Made by a program: the position numbers and the translations under genes | The notes under the pieces: model-generated | What the model saw: the letters and a program-made list of their open reading frames with translations, nothing else | Told to the model about the DNA's origin: nothing | Database searches by the model: none | NCBI RefSeq assembly: GCF_000224085.1 | Contig: NC_015945.1 | Span: 186,001 to 250,000, forward strand | Origin: Allomuricauda ruestringensis DSM 13258 | Lineage (GTDB): Bacteria > Bacteroidota > Bacteroidia > Flavobacteriales > Flavobacteriaceae | Length of the DNA stretch: 64,000 nucleotides | Direction of reading: 5' to 3' | Shown: one piece after another, positions 44,202 to 51,354 of the stretch | How the letters are laid out: each line of letters begins with the position of its first letter | How positions within the stretch are numbered: position 1 is the stretch's first letter

Positions 44202-45109
44202 AATTAGATTACAAAATTATATGGGTAGAGGATAAAATAGATACCAAACCTTTCCTTGCTCTCAGACAAACAATAAATGAACATTTAGTAAATGAATTTT
44301 TCAATGTTCAATTTGAAACAGCTGAAGACTTTGATGAATTCAAAGAAAAATATGAAGCAAGTGAGACATTTGACCTAATAATAACTGACCTGAATTTAAA
44401 TGAAAGTCACGGTTCACAGGTTATTGATTTTGTGCGTGATGTCAAACATATTATGACCGAAATATTTTTTTATTCTGCGAATAGTGAACTTTCTGCAACA
44501 AACTTAGTCAATAGTAGCAGAATTACATTTCATCAGATGGATGAGGCTAGTGCTTACAGAGAACTTGGAGCATCTATTATGGACTTGATTAATCTTACTA
44601 TTTCTAAGTTTCAAAATATCGTTACTATGCGTGGTATGATAATGCAAGAAACTAGTTCACTAGATTTAAAAATGGACAATATTGTGAAAGCACAATTAAA
44701 AAACCCTAAACTTTCAGATGAAATCAAGCCAGTTATTGAAAATATATTTGATAATATTTTTGCCAATGCTGAAGAAAAGTACAACAAGGCTAAGGCAAGA
44801 AAATCCAAGGACATATTTAGAGATAATATTTTATTCAATTCTTCTCAAAAAATATTCGCCTTAGGAGAAATTTTAAAGATTCTTAAGAAAGAAAATTTTT
44901 CGGAAGATTACTCGAAGGAAATAATCCTAATACGAAACCAATTTGCGCACGCTGAATTAATGAAAAACGAAGATGGTAAAGAATACTTTAAAGTAAAAGG
45001 TGAAGAAGTCTACTTTGATGAAAACCTGTGTAGAGAAATCAGAAAAAATATTATAAAGCACGTGAACAATATCTCTGGTCTTGAAAGTAAATTGGATTCC
45101 AACGCATAA
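44198..45109 (+). CDS. receiver domain fused to a HEPN-like domain
   Basis: 303 residues. The N-terminal ~125 residues form a receiver: acidic pair in IIWVEDK (11-12), probable phospho-acceptor Asp64 in LIITDLNLNES and FYSANS as the switch Ser region. A linker of ~40 residues follows. The C-terminal ~170 residues are all-helical and contain EIILIRNQFAHAEL, an R-x4-H motif (246-251) typical of HEPN ribonuclease domains, preceded by a helix of the FALGEILKIL type. It is coupled to the GHKL gene. Phosphorylation-controlled RNase or binding activity is inferred, not shown. Confidence 0.75.
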   Translation: MKLDYKIIWVEDKIDTKPFLALRQTINEHLVNEFFNVQFETAEDFDEFKEKYEASETFDLIITDLNLNESHGSQVIDFVRDVKHIMTEIFFYSANSELSATNLVNSSRITFHQMDEASAYRELGASIMDLINLTISKFQNIVTMRGMIMQETSSLDLKMDNIVKAQLKNPKLSDEIKPVIENIFDNIFANAEEKYNKAKARKSKDIFRDNILFNSSQKIFALGEILKILKKENFSEDYSKEIILIRNQFAHAELMKNEDGKEYFKVKGEEVYFDENLCREIRKNIIKHVNNISGLESKLDSNA

Positions 45110-45112
45110 AGC

Positions 45113-45171
45113 CATACACATTTGCAATTCGCTACAGCCAACACACAAGCCAAAAATTGCAAAAGAGTATG
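45113..45171. repeat. imperfect inverted repeat past the REC-HEPN gene
   Basis: Arms CATACACATTTGCAATT (45113-45129) and AATTGCAAAAGAGTATG (45155-45171) pair at 15 of 17 positions around a 25-base loop. Elements like this are widespread in flavobacterial intergenic DNA and resemble cassette-type recombination sites. Here it begins 4 bp after the REC-HEPN stop codon, so it may also end the transcript. Confidence 0.6.
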
Positions 45172-45266
45172 TCTTTGCCAACGCTGAATGACAAACTGAA
45201 CGGAAAAAAGCCAGCGTACTATCAGTATAAAAGGTAGTAATTTAAAAGCTTAAACTAAAGATTACA

Positions 45267-45362
45267 AATAATAAGAGAGCCCACGCGTTGTACATGCAGT
45301 CTGCATTTAGTGAGTGTCTTGACCTCACCTTACGGGTGTACAAGCACCCTCGACCATTCTAT
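45267..45362 (-). ncRNA. candidate guide RNA of the dead Cas12f-like protein
   Basis: Directly behind the Cas12f-like stop codon the reverse strand can fold into three consecutive hairpins: GGGTG-6 nt-CACCC (45334-45349), GTGAG-9 nt-CTCAC (45310-45328) and ATGCA-3 nt-TGCAT (45294-45306). After the last stem comes GTACAAC (45293-45287), similar to the scaffold ends of TnpB/Cas12f RNAs. If that is the scaffold end, the guide would begin at 45286 as GCGTGGGCTCTCTTATTATT. Boundaries are uncertain; they follow from structure and position only. Confidence 0.55.
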
Positions 45363-46460
45363 TCAATCAATAATCAATTCAAGACCAGCTTTCTTAGCTT
45401 TGTATTCTATTTTGGTCATCAAATCACAATAGCTCCAATTTCTTAATACAAATCCCTCTTCTTTAGCAATCTCAGTTTTTTCCTCCTGATTCAAAAGTAT
45501 GAGGGTTCCTGCTCTATGTTTAACACAAAAATCAATCAACCTCCGGCTATAGACATGCAGACGATGATGGACATATTTACGTTCCGTTTGACCAAGTCTG
45601 TCAACTGCCTTTAGTTTTCTTTTGATGCCTTTACCCGATTTGGAATAGGTTGCCCCGATCTTTGCCCGTCTGTGTGCCGACTGGATTGCCAGTCTTCTGT
45701 ATAAAAATTCTTCCTTTGTGCCAATGGTAAGCCTTGCTTTGCCAACCTTTACAACAATGGGATATTCAAGGGAAAGTGAAGCCTCTGCAATAATCTCAGG
45801 TCTTAGGTCGTGGTTTTCTTTTTCAATTTCGAATACTGCCAACAAGAAAATCTTGCCCTCTTTTAGTTTTATGTGTGACGTGCACAGCTTAGTCTTGCCC
45901 TCCACTACCCGCTCCAACAATGTCCGTTTATCCGTAAAATCCTTTCCCAAATAGGTTTTAAAGGGAATCCGAAATAAACGAAAGCAGAAAGCCTTTTTTT
46001 CTTCGTTGTAGTGTAATCCACTCATACCCTCCAAGTCAAAAGGGAAGGCCATATCTCTTCTGAAATTTTTCAAGGAGCGTTCACCATTCCAATACTCTGG
46101 TCTGTTTTTCTTGAAAGATGAAATCAAGGCCTGGTTCAAATTGGACAATATGTTTGTGGGGATTTCGCCTTTAAACCGGTCTGATACCACTCGATAGGTG
46201 GTGTTGATTCTGGAACGATTAAGGATTCCTTGTTCATCTTTCTTTTCATCCGCCAGTTTATATTTTTTCCCCTCTGAGAGATAAAAGAATTCCCTTATCA
46301 TTTCCTGAACATAAAGATGGGTTACTATTAGGTTGGCTGCCCTAAAGCACCTATTCTGCCACTGGTACAGTTTATCCAAAGCCTCTTTTTTCTCTTCTTT
46401 AGTAGAAAGGTCAATCAGAAGTTGGATCTTTCGAGTGAGTTTTAGTGTTGTCTTTTCCAT
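45363..46460 (-). CDS. nuclease-dead TnpB/Cas12f-like RNA-guided protein
   Basis: 365 residues. The N-terminal ~220 residues fit the WED/REC half of compact Cas12f/TnpB proteins. From ~222 the RuvC fold can be traced. The RuvC-I strand reads ASLSLEYPIVV, where the catalytic Asp is replaced by Ser (~228). The bridge-type helix follows (RRLAIQSAHRRAKIG), then VHHRLHVYSRRLIDFCVKHRAG. RuvC-II reads LILLNQEEK, with Asn (~324) instead of Glu. The protein ends at WSYCDLMTKIEYKAKKAGL-ELIID, just before the zinc finger and RuvC-III Asp. All three catalytic acids are thus missing, yet the rest is intact, which points to a binding role. The sigma gene lies 1 bp upstream. Confidence 0.88.
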   Translation of the reverse strand: MEKTTLKLTRKIQLLIDLSTKEEKKEALDKLYQWQNRCFRAANLIVTHLYVQEMIREFFYLSEGKKYKLADEKKDEQGILNRSRINTTYRVVSDRFKGEIPTNILSNLNQALISSFKKNRPEYWNGERSLKNFRRDMAFPFDLEGMSGLHYNEEKKAFCFRLFRIPFKTYLGKDFTDKRTLLERVVEGKTKLCTSHIKLKEGKIFLLAVFEIEKENHDLRPEIIAEASLSLEYPIVVKVGKARLTIGTKEEFLYRRLAIQSAHRRAKIGATYSKSGKGIKRKLKAVDRLGQTERKYVHHRLHVYSRRLIDFCVKHRAGTLILLNQEEKTEIAKEEGFVLRNWSYCDLMTKIEYKAKKAGLELIID

Positions 46461-46461
46461 G

Positions 46462-47256
46462 TTAGGCTGATTGCAATTGATGTTTTGCTTCCATTAGCCT
46501 ATAGGCTATCATGAATTCCTGATGCACCTCCTTTTGAGAGATGTTAAGTTCATCCGCTATTTCGGAAAAGGAATATCTTAGTTCACAACGCATTTTAAGC
46601 ACCTTTGTCTGCTCTTCTGTCATCTCGCCAGTAAACTTTATCTCATCTGTATTGTTATCACCGAAATCGAGCTTATTTCCTTGATGAAGGATGGTTTTAA
46701 TATCTTCAATAGCTTCCTTGATCTCTCTACAGGTTTCATTGATGCCTTTTCCCATTGCTTTGGAAATGGCCTTGTACTGAAAACCATATTTCAAACACAG
46801 GTTGATTACGTGTCTTTTGCTGTCATCCAATAACGGCAGGACGCTTTTGATACTTTCGAACTTCTCTTGTTCCCCTTCCTGTAGTTTAACATTGTTATTG
46901 TCTTCAGCAGGGTCATACCCGACCATATAGTCTTGGTAATTCTCAAAACTCTCCAACGAGTGGACTTTCCTGAAAAACCTGTTCTTAGGGCGTGTATAGT
47001 ATGAAATACACTCCCTTTTCATGACAAACCGCAAGAAAAAATAAATATGTTTCGGTGATTCCAATGTATCTCTATGTACCCACAACTTCAAGAATACATC
47101 TTGTACCAATGTTTCCACAACAAAACCATCATCTAGAAAGCTCTTTCCCAACCAGAAAATCTGTCTATTGTATTTGGTATGGATTTCCGTAAAAGAGTTG
47201 GAACAACCCTTTTTGAGGCCTTTATAGCATTCTTCTAGGGTATGGTGGTTTTCCAT
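46462..47256 (-). CDS. ECF-like sigma factor with two sigma-4-type domains
   Basis: 264 residues from the ATG at 47256 (a TTG at 47274 is possible). Residues ~5-90 form sigma region 2: a long first helix, [19 protein letters not shown] and [16 protein letters not shown], the usual ECF layout. Residues ~135-190 form a region-4-like HTH ([40 protein letters not shown]). A second, similar HTH follows at ~208-258 ([40 protein letters not shown]). No anti-sigma gene is adjacent. The downstream partner is the dead Cas12f-like gene, 1 bp away. Ordinary ECF factors are ~180-200 residues, so the extra domain may dock the Cas12f-like partner. Confidence 0.85.
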   Translation of the reverse strand: MENHHTLEECYKGLKKGCSNSFTEIHTKYNRQIFWLGKSFLDDGFVVETLVQDVFLKLWVHRDTLESPKHIYFFLRFVMKRECISYYTRPKNRFFRKVHSLESFENYQDYMVGYDPAEDNNNVKLQEGEQEKFESIKSVLPLLDDSKRHVINLCLKYGFQYKAISKAMGKGINETCREIKEAIEDIKTILHQGNKLDFGDNNTDEIKFTGEMTEEQTKVLKMRCELRYSFSEIADELNISQKEVHQEFMIAYRLMEAKHQLQSA

Positions 47257-47306
47257 GTGTTTGTTCTTTTGCACTCCTTGGTGTTGATGAAGCCTTATTC
47301 TTTAGT

Positions 47307-47321
47307 TTGGAATTTTTCCAA
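47307..47321. promoter_or_regulatory. inverted repeat between sigma and XRE genes
   Basis: TTGGAA-TTT-TTCCAA, a perfect 6-bp-arm palindrome in the divergent spacer, 51 bp upstream of the sigma start. The XRE protein encoded on the other side is a natural candidate to bind it. Confidence 0.45.
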
Positions 47322-47451
47322 GCTGAAATTTTCGCTTAAATTAGTCGTGTTGAAAGGTGTAACCCACCATTACCGATTGTAAATTACCAGTATGAGCCTG
47401 TATTTTACCAAAAAGGGGAAAGCGAAAGAAATTTATCGATATCTTTAAGTT

Positions 47452-47841
47452 ATGACGACAGACACAAAAACCAATCATATAGGAAGAAAGATTGCCCGAA
47501 TCAGGGAACTCCGGGGAATGAAGCAAGAAACGCTTGCGGAGGAACTGGGGATAAGCCAACAGAGTGTTTCTTCTTTGGAAAAAAGTGAAACCTTGGAGGA
47601 TAAGAAACTTGAAGAAATCGCAAAAGCATTGGGAGTTACGAAAGAAGGTATCGAGAATTTTTCCGAGGAATCTGTTTTAAATATTATTTCAAATTCTTTT
47701 CATGACCAATCGGCATTAAATGCAATTTTACATCAACCCACTTTTAATCCGATTGATAAAGTAGTTGAGCTGTATGAGCGACTTGTTCAAGCTGAAAAGG
47801 ACAAGGTTTCTTATTTGGAAGAGCTATTGAAGAAAAAATAA
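47452..47841 (+). CDS. XRE-family regulator with coiled tail
   Basis: 129 residues. HTH at the start (HIGRKIARIRELRGMKQETL, AEELGISQQSVSSLEKSETL), then a middle stretch and a C-terminal helix VVELYERLVQAEKDKVSYLEELLKKK that probably mediates dimerisation. Proteins of this type are frequent on flavobacterial mobile elements. It is divergent from the sigma/Cas12f-like operon and may repress it. A -7-like TATCTTTA lies ~10 bp before the ATG. Confidence 0.85.
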   Translation: MTTDTKTNHIGRKIARIRELRGMKQETLAEELGISQQSVSSLEKSETLEDKKLEEIAKALGVTKEGIENFSEESVLNIISNSFHDQSALNAILHQPTFNPIDKVVELYERLVQAEKDKVSYLEELLKKK

Positions 47842-48068
47842 GTGATTCAAAAGGAAATAAGATCTCCTCATTTTTATTTGATATTGAGGTGTTTTATTAT
47901 TCATTGAATTTTAAAAATCCCCCTTATAATTTAATACTTACTTAATTTTCAATTAATTGACACTTTCTTAGGAAAGTATCCACAGTATAAATTTTCTTAA
48001 GATTGGTCCTCAATATGTTGATTCAGTCAGACTTTTGAAGCCATAACTTGATTGAGTTAAAATCAGAA

Positions 48069-49301
48069 ATGAAGCAAGGAACTTGTCATCTATGCGATAA
48101 AAACACAGACCTAGCAAAAAGTCATATAATCCCAAAGTTTGTATTTCGTTGGATGAAAAATACTGGTGGAAAATATTTCCGTTCTCCGTTGAATCCAAAT
48201 AGGAGAATACAAGATGGAGAGAAAAACTATTTGTTCTGTTTTGATTGTGAACAAAAGTTTAGTTCTTATGAAAAATGGTTTGCCAACAATATCTTTTTTC
48301 AGCATTTAAACAACGACCAAAGGTTTCTAAATTATGATGAAAATCTCGGCAACTTCATCATTTCAATTCTATGGAGACGACTTTTGATCAGCAAAATTAA
48401 TGCGGAGAATTACTATGAAGATGTTTTCTACGACTGGAAATCTTATTTAGATAAAAACAAACCTCTTAAGTTTAACGATATCCACATGTTATTCCTTGGA
48501 AATAAATGGGGAAAGCAAGCACAGCCAAATGAATTCGTGCATAGATATTTTAATAGGGCAGTTGACACAAATATAGCCGAAATAGATGGTGAAACATTTG
48601 TTTTTGCAAAATTTGCCAGGTTTCTATTATTCACTAAACTAAAGGGTGAAACCAATAATTTTAGAGGAACTCAAGTTTTATTTAAAAAGAGCCGATTTCC
48701 ATTTGTTCAATACATAGACAATGGAAAATTTTTCCTTTTCTTTCTGGATAGAGCTGAAAAAATATATCAGTTAGCGTTAAGTGAAATTTCTATAAAGGAA
48801 CAAGAAAAAATAGTAACAGAAATTAGCAACAAACCACAAGAGTTTTGGAAATCTGATGCAGGAAAAAGTGTGGCCTTGGATTTAGATAGCAATATTGCAC
48901 CATTTGAAATTGACAATCATATGAAATATTTGTGCGATTGTTGTCTATCCTCTATGGAAGAACCTGATGGCTATTTATTACGAACATTTGAAGTAATACA
49001 GTCAGCTTACTATTGGGGGTTTGCTTTTCAAAGAAACGAACTTGGCTTAGACAAAGATGGATTAGATAGGCGGATTGAATATTTTAAGGAAATATCGTCA
49101 TCACCAACCCCATGGATAATTTGCGATAAGTGTATATCAATGTTTGACATAGATAGAATAGAAAGTAAATCATTTATGAATAGATGGATTTCATTGAAGG
49201 GCAACTTTGAGCCTTCAAAATGTGATGATTTTAGAAATTATGTTGATGATGCAATGATGAAGAGGATATCAGAAATAATTGTGACTGTAAACAAAAACTA
49301 A
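48069..49301 (+). CDS. Cys-rich HNH-like protein, possible defence gene
   Basis: 410 residues from the ATG at 48069 (the frame opens at a TTG 48048). The N-terminus has CHLCDKNTDLAKSHIIPKFV and, ~50 residues on, FCFDCEQKFSSYE: two CxxC knuckles around an SHIIPK motif, reminiscent of HNH nucleases in which the His is part of the metal site. Another CDCC pair is at ~285 and CDKC at ~350. No classical HNH Asn/His pair can be placed with certainty. Alone between the XRE and the mobilization genes; AT-rich. Function unknown. Confidence 0.65.
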   Translation: MKQGTCHLCDKNTDLAKSHIIPKFVFRWMKNTGGKYFRSPLNPNRRIQDGEKNYLFCFDCEQKFSSYEKWFANNIFFQHLNNDQRFLNYDENLGNFIISILWRRLLISKINAENYYEDVFYDWKSYLDKNKPLKFNDIHMLFLGNKWGKQAQPNEFVHRYFNRAVDTNIAEIDGETFVFAKFARFLLFTKLKGETNNFRGTQVLFKKSRFPFVQYIDNGKFFLFFLDRAEKIYQLALSEISIKEQEKIVTEISNKPQEFWKSDAGKSVALDLDSNIAPFEIDNHMKYLCDCCLSSMEEPDGYLLRTFEVIQSAYYWGFAFQRNELGLDKDGLDRRIEYFKEISSSPTPWIICDKCISMFDIDRIESKSFMNRWISLKGNFEPSKCDDFRNYVDDAMMKRISEIIVTVNKN

Positions 49302-49401
49302 TGCCAATAACAAAACTATTCAGCCGGCTGTAGTTAAACTTGCCCGTTTAAAGTAGAATAAGAAGAACCCCAAATCTTACCCCCAACTTTTGCGCATGGA
49401 T

Positions 49402-49457
49402 CCTATCGGGTTTTTGTAGCGTTCAGATAGATAAGCGTAAAGCAAAAACCCGGTAGG
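49402..49457. repeat. large hairpin downstream of the relaxase gene
   Basis: Arms CCTATCGGGTTTTTG (49402-49416) and CAAAAACCCGGTAGG (49443-49457) pair at 14 of 15 positions plus one wobble, with a 26-base loop. It starts 22 bp past the relaxase stop. It lacks a T-run, so it is not a standard terminator; it may protect the mRNA end or act as a DNA site for transfer. Confidence 0.55.
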
Positions 49458-49478
49458 GCGCAACCTACTTCTTGAATT

Positions 49479-50501
49479 TCAGTAACCCATATCCTCGCCT
49501 GTACCCCTAGCCTTATCAATACCCTTTCCAAGGGCCTTGATGATCTTGGCTGCAATCTGTACTTTATTGGTCGGTATATTGGGAGCCTTGACACCCATCG
49601 TTTTAAGTAGTTTAAAGGCTATGTCCTTTTCCTTAGTGGGTAGTCCCATGACCTTCGCAAAGAACTTACCCGGTTCTTTAGCATGGGCCTTTCTCCCAAC
49701 ATAGGATTCCACATAGTTCCTCTTGAACCCTGTTGTCCTGTCATAGGTTTTTTCTGCTGCTTGGTAAAAACTGTCCCTATCAAATCCCCTCTTGACCATC
49801 TTTCCATTCAGTTCCACTTCGGATGCCTTGTGCTTGGCCATCGGGGAAAGCGTATAGGTGTTCGTTACATCCCTCCTGCTCACTATGATATGGATATGGG
49901 TCTGTGGCCCCTCTTTCTGCATCCCAGCAGCCACAAGCTGTCCGTTCTGCTTATGAGGTGCCAATCTTTCATGCTCTTTGATCCTTTTTTCAAGCTCTTT
50001 GACATTCCCAATGGATTCGCCCCTTTCCACTTTTCGTATCTCGTTCCTTAGCCTTGCTATTTCCCCTCGGTAGGGCGCATTCTCCTGAACCTGTTTGTCA
50101 AGGCCCCGATAGGTACGTTCATGTTCGATCTTGGCGTAATATTTCAAGTTCTCGGCCTTGACCTCTTGGTTGCGATGGAAACTCTTGGCATAGTCCTCCA
50201 TAAGCTTCCTTGTATATTCCCTGAGCATGTTTGGGTCATTTCCTATGGCCTGCAATTCCTTTTTATTGGGACTGACCACTATGGAATAGAATTTCGGGTC
50301 TTTCTGCCTTAATTTGGCAGTATTGGCATCTATTTCATCGATGACGGTTTGAGGGCTTACGCTGTCGTTTTCTTGGTCAAAGAATTCTTCCCTCTGTTCC
50401 GGTAACCTGTCCTCGTTTTCCTTTTCCAGATAGTCCACATAGTTCCCCACACTGGAATTGTAGGTACTGCCCATTTTCTGTGCCGAGATGGTAAGGTACA
50501 T
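49479..50501 (-). CDS. relaxase of the Bacteroidota mobilization type
   Basis: 340 residues. The central HUH-like motif QTHIHIIVSRRD (~210-221) is the metal-binding relaxase signature of Bacteroidota Mob proteins (DUF5712-like). The N-terminus (MYLTISAQKMGSTYNSSVGNYVDYLEKEN) and long charged coil (~130-190) are also family-typical. It nicks at oriT and covalently pilots the strand. It follows the BfmA/BtgA gene by 5 bp. No coupling protein is encoded on the island. Confidence 0.88.
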   Translation of the reverse strand: MYLTISAQKMGSTYNSSVGNYVDYLEKENEDRLPEQREEFFDQENDSVSPQTVIDEIDANTAKLRQKDPKFYSIVVSPNKKELQAIGNDPNMLREYTRKLMEDYAKSFHRNQEVKAENLKYYAKIEHERTYRGLDKQVQENAPYRGEIARLRNEIRKVERGESIGNVKELEKRIKEHERLAPHKQNGQLVAAGMQKEGPQTHIHIIVSRRDVTNTYTLSPMAKHKASEVELNGKMVKRGFDRDSFYQAAEKTYDRTTGFKRNYVESYVGRKAHAKEPGKFFAKVMGLPTKEKDIAFKLLKTMGVKAPNIPTNKVQIAAKIIKALGKGIDKARGTGEDMGY

Positions 50502-50506
50502 AGCCG

Positions 50507-51091
50507 TTATCTTAAATGGTACTTTAATTTTTCAAACTCCCCGATGTCCATATTAATTTTTAAATAGGGCTTTCCCATCATGGGTTCTATCTTTTCAACG
50601 TTGTGGAGCATTTCATTGCAACGCTTTTTATAGCTTTCAAATTCACGGAGTATTCTCTCATGATCCACTTTAGGAACGGTGTTTCTTGGCTCCAAAAAAT
50701 CCATTCGCTCTTCCTGAATTTGGACAGGTTCCTGTCTCGGTCTCTTCCCATCCTTTACATAGGCCTCGTAAAGAATCAACATCATTTCATAGGTGGGCCG
50801 GATACTGGTCTTTTCCATGTTCTTGATAATGGCGATGATTCTATCGAATTTTTTCATCATCTGACGCTCCAGTTTTTTGATACTGTCAAGAATGATCTTT
50901 GTTCCCTCCCCAAAAGGGTCAAGTTGATTCTCCTTGAAGTATTGTACCATTCCATCCAACACCTCACTATGCGATTTGTTGAACCTTTTGGAGTAATTGC
51001 GAAAGCGTGTGGCCGTTTCCTTCTTTACCGTGATATTGGAATAACCACCTGTCCCTCTCTTTGTTCTGCCGTTTGTTGATTGCTTTTCCAT
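50507..51091 (-). CDS. BfmA/BtgA-family mobilization protein
   Basis: 194 residues. The N-terminal segment NITVKKETATRFRNYSKRFN-KSHSEVLDGMVQYFKEN is the ribbon-helix-helix-like DNA-binding part typical of BfmA/BtgA proteins. A central coiled region is followed by a C-terminal helix (ERILREFESYKKRCNEMLHN). It should bind near oriT and load the relaxase. First gene of the two-gene mob operon. Confidence 0.85.
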   Translation of the reverse strand: MEKQSTNGRTKRGTGGYSNITVKKETATRFRNYSKRFNKSHSEVLDGMVQYFKENQLDPFGEGTKIILDSIKKLERQMMKKFDRIIAIIKNMEKTSIRPTYEMMLILYEAYVKDGKRPRQEPVQIQEERMDFLEPRNTVPKVDHERILREFESYKKRCNEMLHNVEKIEPMMGKPYLKINMDIGEFEKLKYHLR

Positions 51092-51169
51092 AGGTGCTAT
51101 TTTGTTTTTTAGTGAAATTGCGTCAATTTTTTCGTCAAAAATTTCCAGTGTTTACAGGGCTTCCCAAAG

Positions 51170-51336
51170 GGTTTACTGTAGATTTCGGAAAAGTCTACTG
51201 TAGCCACATATTTTGTACAGTATTCTAAGTCCACTTCAATTGACTGGTTTTCAACTTGTTGAAGACCCGAAAACAACCGTGATGGCGCAATCTGCGCATC
51301 ACCCTCTTGCTATTCCCTACGTCCCGCAAGCGGGAC
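51170..51336. other. candidate oriT / control region
   Basis: Dense in symmetrical sequence: TACTGTAG direct repeats at 51174 and 51196 (22 bp apart, about two helical turns), an inverted repeat TAGATTT/AAGTCTA between them, TCAACTTGTTGA at 51251-51262, a hairpin GATGGCGCA/TGCGCATC at 51281-51300, and GTCCCG-CAAG-CGGGAC at 51321-51336. The location upstream of the mob operon is where oriT is usually found. The last hairpin may also end the integrase transcript. Confidence 0.5.
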
Positions 51337-51354
51337 CTAATGAATACTACCTTA

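Noticed and set aside
45240..45362. Possible CRISPR array beside the Cas12f-like gene
   Set aside because: No repeated spacer-repeat units exist here or anywhere in the window; only one structured unit is visible.
45363..46460. Active TnpB transposon nuclease (IS605/IS607-type insertion)
   Set aside because: The RuvC acids and the zinc finger are absent, there is no TnpA nearby, and no transposon ends were found. Co-transcription with a sigma gene argues for an adapted role.
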